DNA of 64,000 nt from Erodium maritimum (taxonomy: Eukaryota; Streptophyta; Magnoliopsida; Geraniales; Geraniaceae), in contig OY997589.1 in NCBI GenBank assembly GCA_963921825.1, forward strand, positions 6,634,001-6,698,000. Reading direction: 5' to 3'. The notes under the pieces are model-generated. The model was not told the DNA's origin and ran no database searches. It saw only the letters and a list, made by a program, of their open reading frames with translations. Below are positions 13,006-24,900 of this stretch, piece after piece (within the stretch, counting starts at the first letter, position 1; every line of letters starts with the position of its first letter). The position numbers and the translations under genes are program-made.

Positions 13006-16000
13006 CAGATACTCCCAAATCCGGTTTTGACCGGACTCGAGACATGAACTAAAACAGTAATAATTTTAATCGAAAATAAGGCCAACAAGTCTCCAATTCA
13101 AAATTTTAAAACCTTTACAATGCCATGAGTCGAAAACTCGGTAAAAAAACGGTAAAAAGGGTTTAATAAAAACGAATAGTATGTCTCTAGACTACTAGTC
13201 TAGGACTCTCGCAAGCTCTCAAGCATCAAGCATTCAGCTAGTACACAACCCGTTTAGGACCTGAAAAACAACAAGGTATGGGGTGAGCTTTCGCTCAGTA
13301 GGAAAAGTAGTTAAGGTTATAAGCAAGCGCTCACCACCACGGGTAACCGTCCAATTAGGGCATACTAGTACATCACACAACTAATTTCCAACTGAATTCG
13401 CAACCACAAACCTCAACTCAAAACCGAACCACACTTACAACCACAATCACCCAAACAGCACAAACAACAACCATCACACCAATTAACAAGTCATCAACAT
13501 GAAGCAAACCGTAAAAGCACAAGCACGTCTCGTACCGCAGTGTCACGCCCCAAATCCGGTTATCGCCCGGACTCGAGGCATGACGGGTAGAAGAAGACAG
13601 ATAAACAATCGGACAATAATTAAATCTTGAAAACCTCCAATAAGTACTTCAATCCATAAAATTCAACATAAAGTATAAGTAACCCTCCGGGGGTGTAATA
13701 ATAAGTCTTGCAAAAACTGTTCCTAAACAAGGAAAATAAACATGAAGTCTCTACGGAACCCACACCGAGAAGCTCCCAAGCCTCTACTCCTCAATCAAAC
13801 CTGTAAACACAACAATGAACTAACAGGGGTGAGCTTACGCTCAGTAGGGAAAACACATAACAAGACGGACCTTCAGTTCAATAAGAGCAATCAACAAGTC
13901 AACCAAAGCCAATTTATCACACACAGGTAACAGGTAAATCAACCAATGCCGTGGCACATGAAGTAACCACCCTCCGATCCACATGATGTGTCCTATCGGA
14001 TTTTCCCTCAAATCCAGGGGAGACGCATAACATTGAGGCGACCGGAAACAACCCTTCGGGGCGCTTATCATCGGGATTCTCAGAAACGTCTCCAAGGGAT
14101 TTTATGTCCTCGGGAATCAAATGTATTACTCCCATGGAGAGCATACACTTGGACAATTTAATGAGAAGTAGTTAATAATTGAATACGTACTCAACCGAAC
14201 ACGAAATAATACAAGTTCAACAACCACCAATTCAATTCCACACATGGCTCACACATCACCAATTCACCGCAACAGCAGTACACGAAATCACACAAACATA
14301 GCACATCAATCACCCAAACCCAACTTACCATTCACTTACCAGTTTCGAACCACCGGGGCATCGGTCACCTGATTGCACCGCTCGGTACAACCAGTCATAC
14401 TCGATGCTCCAAACAAGCATTCAAGTAAATCAAGTAATCAATCGAATACAATCAACGAGCAAGTACGAGTACAATCAACCAATTATAAGAACCTTCAAGA
14501 GAGCATGCATACATGCAATTCTACTAGTTTCGTTAGACTCTTTAGCCTATCCACTAAGCAATTAACAACCAAGCATGTGATCCTAACAAGCAACTAATCC
14601 GAGGGCTTTGCCAAGGCTCCTCTACCAGACAATCATATCCCAAGTATTAAGAGCGAATTACACTAGTGATTGGCATCCTAATCGGTCACCACTAGACACT
14701 TCCGGTTATTAGAAAATGAAAGACGATTATGCTAGTTATTCGCATCCTGTAGGCATATCTAGGACCTTTTCCATTTTATTAACCTAGCATGCATACTAAG
14801 CATGGTAAACGAGAGGTTAAGGCTTTCCCTACCTCAAGGTCCTCCTCTTCAACGCTTTGATGAAGTCCGGTGATCACTACTTTTCTCTTTCCTCGGTTCC
14901 CGGCGTGATCCTTGCTCCTCTAGCTTGATCCACAACGTCTTGGACACAAAGAAACGTTAATTAGGCTCCACTCAAACAGTAAGAAAGACCTCCAAAACCC
15001 TTCCAAAGTTCATCTCAAAACCAAGATGTCAAAACCCTCAGGAACCCTCAAGAAACCCTCACCCTGGTGGGTCACGGATCTGGTCACGGATCCGTGACGT
15101 TAACCCTCACGGTTACCATCACGGAGCCGTGACGAGTGCCGTCACGGACTCCCTCACGGAGCCGTGACGTCGCCCGTCACGGGATCCGTCACGGATCCGT
15201 GGCGCACCAGGGCAGTTTCGCCCTTCTTCAACCTCCAGCTCCAAAACTCCGAAAAAACCACTCTTAAACCCAGAAATTTACCCCTTCCAACTCCCAAAAC
15301 AGTCCAAAACCTTCAATACTCCTCTACCCATGGTAGGAATCAACACACAAACAAGCTTCCAAGGATTCATCAAATCAAACCCACTTCAAAATCTCCAACA
15401 ACTATTGATTTCTCAACCAAAATCCAACAAGGTTCATCATCAACATCATCTCCCACCATCTCTACTCAAACCCAACATCATCTAGCCCTTTTCACCCAAA
15501 ACCCAAGAAAATAGATGAAGGGAAAAGAGGATTAGAGAGTTCCATTACCTCTAGAATGATGAGATGAAGAGGATGCTAGTGATTTTGAGGGTGGATGGCT
15601 AGAGGAAGACCCCAAATGACTCCTTCTTCTTTGATTTTCCTTCAAACCTCCATGGGAGCTCTCCTTCCTTGCTTCCCCTCTAAGTTTCGGCTACAACAAG
15701 AGCAAAATGACTTGATTTTGCTTCTCCAATCCAATATAATACCTAGATGAGGTAAAGACCTAAAGGCCCTTGAGCTAGATTCCTTTGTAGTAGCTTTTGG
15801 GAGGGTAAAAGGGACAATGACTATCCCTTTTTCTCTCATTCAACCAAAAGGAGACAAGTGTCCCTCTAGCTCATTTAATTTTCCAAGTTACTTTCCAGCA
15901 CTTTAAAATTTAAAGCTTTAGTCGATATAAAGTCTCGTTTTGACCAAAATTGACTTTATCCGATATTACACTCAAACGAACGGGTTTTCTCCCCTGAGGC

Positions 16001-18385
16001 CAACCGTGATAGTGGCTACTTCGTTTGGTTTCCGGAAAAGTCCCGAGTGACTTCCGGAGTCACCGGTTCGACCGGAAGCGGGTCTTACACGCAGTCCCCT
16101 ACTCGGTCGGCTGTCCACAGCCCGACACCATCATATCGTACCGGAACACACAACATCGGCCTAGATATCTTCCCATCAAACAACCGGGGCACATTCTCAA
16201 ATAGTCATACCGGAATCTCCATCGGCCTAGACCTCTTTCCCGGAACTCCTTCGGGCACAGCACGGAACACGTAACCGTCGGCCTAGATGTCCTACACCGG
16301 AATACCCCCTCGATGCAAGTCATCGTACCGGAACCACTACCCGGGGGACCGCGCATACATGGGACCACACTGTCGGCCTAGGTACTACCCTACACCGGCG
16401 TACCCCCTCGGTCATAGGTACCATACCGGAAACAACTCCTCGGAACACACATCAAGATAATATTACAATTGTCATAATTAACCACGGCTTACCAAACTCA
16501 GCAATCTTACCACAACCAGTCACGTCGGTCTATCACTCACCCGACCATAACACATCCAAGGGTTCACATCAACACAAGCACGACACACTCGCCCACACAT
16601 AGCAATAACATGCTCAGCGGATATACTAAATCTTGTCTATTAAACCTAACGAAACTGACTCACACGACAGACATCTCAAACAATAACAAGCAATTCCAAA
16701 ACAACACACAACCTACGGCTCGACAAGGCCGATCTACCAGCACGGCGATTCCCAAGTATTGAAAGCAGATAAAGCAGTTAACTAGTGAAATCACGTCCTA
16801 CATGTTACTAAGACTCGTCCGGTTATTATCTGATATAAACGATCGTTCCAGTTTTATTAATCCTAGCCTGCATACTAGTAACTTTCCGCAATTAAACCGG
16901 TATCCGCTACTTTCCCTACCTCAAGACGAACCGACATCTACGCCTCCTAGCTGCTGACGTCCTGGCTCGCTACCTCCGGTTTTCTCTTCGATCGAAGCCG
17001 GACTTTACTTTACACAGAAAGCTACAAATAAAACCGGTTTCATAAATTAAGTTAAAAGGTTACGACGTTTTCGATCTAAGTTCAAAAGTTGTCTTTTAGA
17101 CTCGAGCGGGCTAAAAGCGAGATTACACGACAAATCGGGTTCAAGTACTCGAGCTCCGAGCATAGAACCCGGTGCACGTTTCCTGAGGCACAGTTTCCAA
17201 TGCACGGATCCCGAGGCATGGGTTTCGTGGCACGATTACCGAGGTACCGATTCACCGTTCCACTTTTGTCCTGTTCTAAGTCCGTTTAACATCCAGTTCA
17301 ATCGTTCAGTTTCCAAACTCGATTCCAGTTTTATTACAGGTTCGTTTAAGCAGTCCAAAAGTACGATTTAAAACAAATCTGATTTTCTTACCCTTTTTAA
17401 TTTAATTCCTTTTCATTAAATAAAACTGGTCTTCGTTTTAAAATTTGTTTCTTTCCAAATTCCTTGAATTCGATTTCAACCAATCAGAACCAAAGAGATT
17501 TCAACCCGATCCAGAGAGTTCTGGAAAACAACCAAAAGAAAAGGAAGGAGAAGGACTCGTTTTGAAGTCGGACGACCATTGGCGGTGATAAGCCGACCGA
17601 GGACTCACGGTGGTAACTCACAGTAGGGGAAAAAGGGGAGACGATGGTGGAGCACGTCGGAACACGTCGAAACTTGTCGGCTCAGATGCGGACGGCGCGG
17701 TTCCCGTCCCAGATCCGGCGAGCACGCCGGCGAGTCCGCCTCGTTTCTGGGCGTGCACCGTGACTACGAGGACTCGGCGACTCTCTGGTGAAGCAAAAGA
17801 GACGGTGAAGAAGAAGAATAAAACGGGTGAGAACTCGGGAAAAAGGGTCGGGAGAGAGAGCTCGGATGAGGTTCGAGGGAGAGGGAGACGACGCTCGGAG
17901 ACGCTAACGACGGCTGCGGCCGTGAGAGGAGGACACGGGTGAGGGCGGCCGGCGATCGGAGACGAGAGGGAGGAAAGTGGGGAGTGAGGTCGGGAGAGAC
18001 GGAGGGTCGAAGCGAGAAGAAGGAGAGGGGTACGGGTTCAATTGAGTGAGGCGCGGCGCTGAAGAGAAGAAGGAAAGGTGAAGAAGGGCGACGGGGATGG
18101 CAGCGTGAGGACGACGGTGGCGAGGAAGGGAACGAGAGAGGGTCGGGGCGAGGAAGGGATGAGGACGGCGCTGAAAATGCCCCTCAAACCCTAACTTTTG
18201 GCTTATAAGGCCGAGCTTGGGTCGGGTATGTCCGGTCCAGCCCAAACCCCCTCCTTTTTTTTCCAAATAAAATTTAAATCGAAATTCAGCTTTGTTGTTA
18301 CCAAAAACCGACCCAAATTTAAACCTCGACGTTCCGATCGAATAAAATTAAATAAATAAAACCTTTTACCGAAGTGGTCTTCACA
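13005..18385 (+). mobile_element. Large LTR of a gypsy-type element, interrupted by a solo LTR
   Basis: Begins near 13005-13014 with the word CCAAATCCGG shared with the start of the nested LTR and ends GGTCTTCACA at 18385. Both carry the motif GGGTGAGCTT followed by CGCTCAGTAGG, common in plant gypsy LTRs. Without the nested copy it would be about 2.8 kb. No gag or pol is attached, so it is probably a solo LTR or fragment. Short open frames in 17600-18260 are low-complexity and not treated as genes. Confidence 0.55.
13541..16089 (+). mobile_element. Solo LTR, 2.5 kb, gypsy type
   Basis: Starts TGTCACGCCCC and ends GGTCTTACA, with the 5-bp target duplication CGCAG at 13536-13540 and 16090-16094. 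The interrupted host repeat reads continuously across the duplication, matching the undisturbed copy at 12685-12720. TG...CA termini and a 5-bp duplication with no internal domain identify a solo LTR left by recombination between two LTRs. It looks whole as an LTR. A GGATCCGTGACG-like word recurs several times at 15070-15205. Confidence 0.9.
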
Positions 18386-18467
18386 TTTCCGTTAGAAATG
18401 ACAAAAAACGTTGGGAAAAACTCCCAAAAGTAAAAAAGTCTATAGTTAGTTTTTTAGTACAATAGTC
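18386..18467 (+). repeat. 82-bp direct repeat, right copy
   Basis: Direct copy of 12281-12362. It begins immediately after the LTR-type terminus CTTCACA at 18385. Confidence 0.8.
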
Positions 18468-18589
18468 ATATGACAGTTAGTTCTTTGTGTTTTTTCTAAT
18501 GTTTTCTGTCAATTCTAACGGAAGATGTTACTTCGTGTAATTACCTTAAGTTTAAAAGCCTGAATTGATCGACTAATAAGTCAACAGTC

Positions 18590-18904
18590 AATTCTTGAAA
18601 TTCACAAATCTATGATAACTAATAAGTGAAGTTTTTCCAATTTATAAATACAACCTTCTCGAAGGTTGAAAAGATAGTAAAAACACTGCAGTATAGTCTT
18701 TTGCAAACCCATGCAAACAAAGAGCACTGAAAATCCAGCATCCAAACTCAAAGAAAACAACGGTAAACTCAACGGGACACAAGACATTTATACATACTTT
18801 GAAAAAGGAAACTTAGAGAGGTAGATGATTCGTTCAATATCCCAACTTCATATATTGTGGAATTTATTCAATATCCCAACGCCGTGCTGCTATGGCTTCA
18901 TATA
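18590..18904 (-). other. 3' untranslated and downstream region of the cyclase gene
   Basis: Lies just after the stop codon of the diterpene cyclase on the minus strand. The word TTCAATATCCCAAC occurs twice as a direct repeat (about 18834 and 18867). No further gene is seen before the split MITE. Confidence 0.5.
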
Positions 18905-21900
18905 TCAATCTACTTTGTGAAAGAGGACTTTGGCAGCATGAATGCTGATCATATTGTCGGAGAAGAAGGCTGTGTAGTAGAAACTCTTTGCCACTGCAAG
19001 AACTATGTTCTTGATTTGGGGATCAACGTGGTTCATGGAGTTGTCCAAAACTGATTCTACTACTTGTTCCATCTTTCTCTCTATCTCTTCTGTTGTCATG
19101 CAACTCGCCATATAATCATTGTCTTCATTAACATCATCTTCTTGCTCGTCATTGCATTTGCATACCTTGTCCTTGTGGTAGAGACGAAGCTGATCACAGA
19201 CCGAGTTTGTGAGGGCAATGAGGGACTTATAGTGAGGATGAGAGATCTCTTGTAACAGTGATGAGTGTCCAGATGTATAAATTATGGTATGAACTAATAG
19301 GTCAGCTTCCCCTTCATATTTGTCTCCTTTCCATTTTGCCAACCAATCTCTCCACTGTTGTTCATTGGTATGCCAAAAATGAGAGCATTAGAAATACTAT
19401 CAGAAAACAACGATTTTCGTTTTAAATCCAATGCTTACAGCATCAAGTAAACGTTGGCCCATGTCTTGTTCGGTCGATATATGGTTTATGGTTGTAACCA
19501 ATATGCTCACCAATCTCTTATTTCCTACCTCTGTCGTATCCCAATACTCCCTGCAAAAACGATATTAATTTTTGAATTATAATAAATTAAGTAATCATAA
19601 ATTGATTGCAGATTGTTACTGTTATCTTTATTTTGTTACAAAACTTACTACAAAATAAGTATAGAGTTTAAAGAACACGATATAATTTTGTCATCATCCC
19701 TCATAATTACCTTGTGTTCGCACGAACATTATTCACATGTTTGTCAGCATGGTTGAGGAACTCACTGACGAAAGAGTTCCTCTGATCAGAGTACGACCAT
19801 ATGGCCTCCAACAAGACTGCAGTCTTGGCCCATGCAAGTCTCTCTTTCGACCTTTCTGGCTCGAAAATATTGGCTGTGGCAACAAAATAGGCTCGGAGAA
19901 GTGTCCTCTTGCTAACCCTAAAATCTCCGAGCTTAAATTCTCTGTACCACCTATTTGACATTGTTCATATATTGTGTCACATATCAATATTAACGTATCA
20001 TGTACGATGAATGTTGATGAAAGAGAATTGGGCACATATATATTTGTCTACTTACTCCTGGACAGTGTCCCATTCACGCCTATGCATTGCTTGGCAATAA
20101 TTGTAGTCTTGTTTTGCGACCTCCAAGTACGTGTTATTGTTAACGTAGTGCATCCTGAATACATTCAAACAGATTATTTATTCATGTCGACTTGCATAAT
20201 TAAATTAACGTGCACGGGAATTAAACCTGTAAAGGGTCTTGCCAATCCACACATCGTCGTCTCCACCATAATGTTCTAGATAGAATCTTGTTTCTATTCT
20301 AGGTAGACTTGCATACCACGGAACATGTAATGCATATCCCACCTGTAATATTATTACACAATTCAAGGTCATCTCATGTATGGAGATTTAATTTCACTAC
20401 CACTTTCAAATGGCTTGATGTATTATATATACCTCGCCGGGCAAGTTTTTAGCTACGATCCATTTGTCAAATAAGTCATTAGAAACCTGTTTTTCTCTTA
20501 GGGATGTGTATGCAAAGTGTTTCACTTCTTTAAGGATGTCTTCTCCGGAAAATGCCACCTGAGAACTCCGGTAGATATTAAACATTCCGGTCACTCCCAA
20601 ACTTGACATCCCACCGTAATCCAAACAGAATTCTCTGTCTTTCTTGAAGTTGCGGAACACATCTATTAACAAAAAGGAGACAAGGATTACGTAAAGTTGG
20701 TGTAATTTTATGGATTTACATAGGATATTAAGGTCATTTTGTTGAAAAGGTTAACACAAATGGGTAGAAAATTAGCGTCAAAAAGTGTACAGATCGGAGT
20801 AGTTATTCCACATAATATCTAGGTAGATATGATTAGATCTTCCTTTAGCACACAAACTGAAATTGATATGAATAGAAAATGTTATAAAGACCGTTTCTAC
20901 GTTGAATTGAACGAAACAGGATGAGATACAGTTTCGATGACGACCGAGACACTGATCCTATATCTAGGTATCCGATGTGACCCAAGGAGATACGAAGGGG
21001 TGGTTTCCTATTCTGGTTGTATGAAGTAAATGAATCTGTTGTACTTTATCCATCTCGACTTGATTGGTACTGTTGTGTCGTAGAAGTCGGTGAAGGAATA
21101 TATCGGGGAAAGAAGGAGACTGGAAGTCAAAAAACAGCTGACTCACAAAGGCCCGGGATGTGCCTCCTCAGAAGTACCCCGAGATGCCCTGGGGTAATCA
21201 TGGCGACCCGCGAGGCAGCTCTACGTGCCTCACTTCTTCCTTATTAGGGCCGTCTTCCTCAGTCGTGTGTGTGAATTCTAGACTGTCTTGGGTGGGAATA
21301 GCAGACACATCCGTCTTCAGGGAGGAGACATACTAGCTGGTTCCTCCATCCTTTGCGATGGGAGTCTAGATTCCTCCGCCCGAGGAGGAAAGGGTAGCAA
21401 TGAGAGTCCTCCCGTCGTGCCCTAAGTGTCACCAAAAAAAATTTCAGTCCAACGGTCCCTAGTCCTCCGATAGGTGTGAAATTTGTATCTCACATCTTTC
21501 ATGTGATTCATGTATTGGCGGCTGTCGAGGGATACCCGAAGTCATAGCATCATGGTCGTTGCCCAGATGCGCAACCGGAGTCATGTTCATCAGTCCATCA
21601 TCAATCGAGATCCCCGATCTGTCCTTGTCTGTGGTTGGAAGTCGGATATTGCATCCCAAGGTCTGATAGAATGCATAGGTGCTCGCCAGCGTCGTGGGAA
21701 AGGTTCGGTGCCGAAGGGCCTGTAGTAGGGGAGGGGCGGGATTACTGTTAACGGTTGTGCCCTAATGGGATCCCGAGATCCCATTTCAAGTGCCGCCTGT
21801 TTGGTTCTCTATTGGAGGAAGTGGTCTCCATCTTCCTTCGTATCGATCCAACGGCGTCGTGGTTGGACTCGAGGCTCTGGTCGGAGATGGTGTCTGTAGG

Positions 21901-24900
21901 ATGTATTGATGCTTCTCTGACGGTCCATCGGAGGACGGGGTCCCCATCTTCATCTGTGTCAATCCGATGACGTCGTGCTTGGGTTCGAGGCCCTGGTTAG
22001 AGATGGCGGTCTCCAGGGTGCAGGTTCGCCATTTCATGAGGCAGTCGTCGATAACCAGCGGCGAGGGAAGCAGTTTCCTCCCGTGGGGTGATCCACGGGT
22101 CCCATTGGATTGGTCGAGCCGTAGCCGAGCGACGAATCGGTCGGCTGGAGATTGTGGAAGGTGTCGGCGATTGCGGTGAACGAACAACCATGGTGATCGG
22201 CAAAGATAAGGATGACAGTGACGACAAAAGAGGATGGAAATTATTTTTTGGGAAAGAAGTTTTGAAAGAGGAGAGAAACTTTACGTTCTGAAAAACTTTA
22301 CAGAAATTTTCTAGTTTCCCTTGAGACACGATTAGACTTTTGTTTACATTGAGTAAAAATAAAAATATATAAAAAAATTAAAAATAGAAGGTATCAAAAA
22401 ATAAGAATTCTGAAGGTATATGTGAAGTACCGGCGGAGACATGATGACCGTGTAATCTTAGAAGCCTAAACGCCATGGCAGTGTCATCAATATCTTCAAC
22501 GCTTGTATTTCTTGCCCAGCAAATCCCTTTCTTTGTCCAATATCTGAAATTATTTTAAATGTGCGAACAAGGTTATTATTATCTGAAACTAAACTTACAC
22601 TTGCAATAATAAATTATATTGAAGGGGTTGTTAATTAGTGTACCTCTTCACGTAATTGATACATTCACAAATTTGTAGCTCGAAGTACCTCGAAATGCCT
22701 AGGCGTTGCAGACGATCAACAGCCCATATACGCTCGAACAAGTCCACAGGATAAACGTTCGGTACTAAAATAACAAAGAACATGTTACATGTTACATGAT
22801 TTAATTACAATCAGGTCTAGTGTCGGAAATACAATACCTCCACCATTAAATCTCTGCACGAGTTTGGTCAAGTATGTCAAGCAATTCTCGTCTTTGGTGT
22901 GGATGAACGCATAAGCAGTGGAGGATGGAGAGAACAAGAACGAGCCTTCTTCGCATTGTAACTTCACGATTCGTTCCCAATCCAGTCCTTCCATTCCCTC
23001 CAAGCTATAAAGCAATGTTGTAGCTACTTCGTGCATCATTTCCTTCGGTATTCTATACGTGTTAATGTACTTACGTTCTTAGCTGCGTATGAGATTACTG
23101 GTTCCAATCCTTATATTACTATTATGATCGATATCCTCATTCTTACCTTGAGAGTTTCAAATCTCTCTTGGCATAGATTTGTTGCAAAACGGGAGAATCA
23201 CTAGGGATTTGGATGCCTAAGCTTTTGGCCATCTCGAGAAGGGGAGGAAAAACAACTTCAAATCCAATTAACATGTGCTCGCTCTTCTCGTACTCAAGTT
23301 TGCATATATTTTGTGTGATGTATGAGATTCCTGTAATATATATTATGGTTAATATCATAAAACACTATACAAGTATGTACGTTTTTCAAATAATACACTA
23401 AATTACGATTTTTTTTCATGTGGCACACCTATGTACCAACAAATTATCAAAGTTTGTTGATACATAGGTGTGCCACATGAAAAAATCGTTGTTACATAAG
23501 TGTGTCACATAAAAAAATCATAACTAAAGGTTATTTAATTGGTGATCAAACCTTTTTGGCATTTTTGCGAGTAAACGTTCCAAAATTTGAGTGCAACTAT
23601 ACACGCGAGAGTGTTGATTAGTCTATCGTGTGCGAGGAACATGTGGTCGTCGCCCCAAGAACCATCGGGGAATTGGTTATCAACAATCCATTGGAGACAA
23701 GATGGGAATTGAGGAACGTTATTCCCATGAACATCTTCGATCATAGCAACCCAAGCAGTGTCATATGCTGAAACACTTATCTCTCCATCTTCCATCGACT
23801 CCAACATTGACCTGATAACCTCGACACCTTCCTTAATCTTGTTAGTTACTGTACCCTAGTATTGCACAAAACAATATATAAAATTGATAAACAACTATAT
23901 ATGTGTATGTTAAGCATGAATTCGTATAAAAAATATATATGGTTATAAAAATTACATTCAATTAACCATTTGTTTTAAACAAAAGTTACATACTTGATAT
24001 AAAAACAAGGGTTAATTTCACCTCAGTAACCTAAATCTTTTATATTTCATTTAGAGTACACTAATTCTTTTTTGTGTCACCTCAGTACCATAAATTTTCA
24101 TTAATTCATTTATAGTACCCTAAAATAAATTTTGTCACCTCCGTACCCTAAATTTTCATTAATTTCATTTTGGTACTCACTGTTAGCTTTTCCCTAAATT
24201 TAGTTGTTAGTGAGGAGTATTATGGTCATTTTACATGTTTTGGATGAAAAATCACATGAAAAGTTAATGATGGATACTAAAATGAAATTAATGAAAATTT
24301 ATGGTATTGAGGTGACACAAAAAAAATCGATACTCTAAATGAATTAATGAAAATTTATGGTACTAAGGTGACACAAAAATACTTCATCCAGATATTCCCT
24401 TTCAATCTCATCCTCCACGATCAAGGGCACGTTGCTGTGGACCACTTCTGCAAATCCCAATTGATAGATAATGATAATTTAAATGTTAACTTTACAAGTT
24501 TAAAATATAGTTCTCATGGAATATTTCAATAGGAATAGTAAATACCATGTTTGTTGGCTTTGGATATAGCATTGCAGGTAAGTCCAAAGTCACAACCGAG
24601 AGGTTTGTCCTTATTTGCCCCGGAGAGCAACGCGGAATCTGCGTAGGAATCAAAATGTAATTATAACTTTGTTAATTTGGATTTGATTTTAAAAATATGT
24701 TAGAAATTCTTTTAAATCACAACTTGAAGTTATAAATTATTTCATTAAAGGTGAACCAAAGTGTCGTATCATGGTGTTAGACGCCAACCTCTCGATGACC
24801 CTCTGGTAGAAAATTTGGAAATGGATGACGGCTTAGTAGTTAGGGAATGTCTTTGTCAGACTATTATCGAAGCTCCAAAAGGGAATGGTGTATGTGGGGC

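Larger units (their letters stand above)
12197..18589. mobile_element. Small inverted-repeat element (MITE) split by a 6-kb block
   Basis: The left end (12197-12362) and right end (18468-18589) are inverted copies of each other, sharing for example GACTGTTAACTTATTAGTCG on the left and its near reverse complement at 18570-18589. Rejoined, they would make a MITE of about 290 bp. The 6-kb block between (12363-18385) is LTR-derived. The block is bordered by an 82-bp direct repeat of MITE sequence (12281-12362 and 18386-18467). The family of the MITE is not identified. Confidence 0.65.

Noticed and set aside
15164-15514. 116-codon Thr/Pro/Gln-rich frame
   Set aside because: Lies inside the solo LTR and is compositionally biased; LTRs of this type do not encode proteins.
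17610-18266. Overlapping Arg/Gly- and Pro/Ser-rich frames on both strands
   Set aside because: They are GC-rich LTR sequence read in several frames; no domain or splice support.
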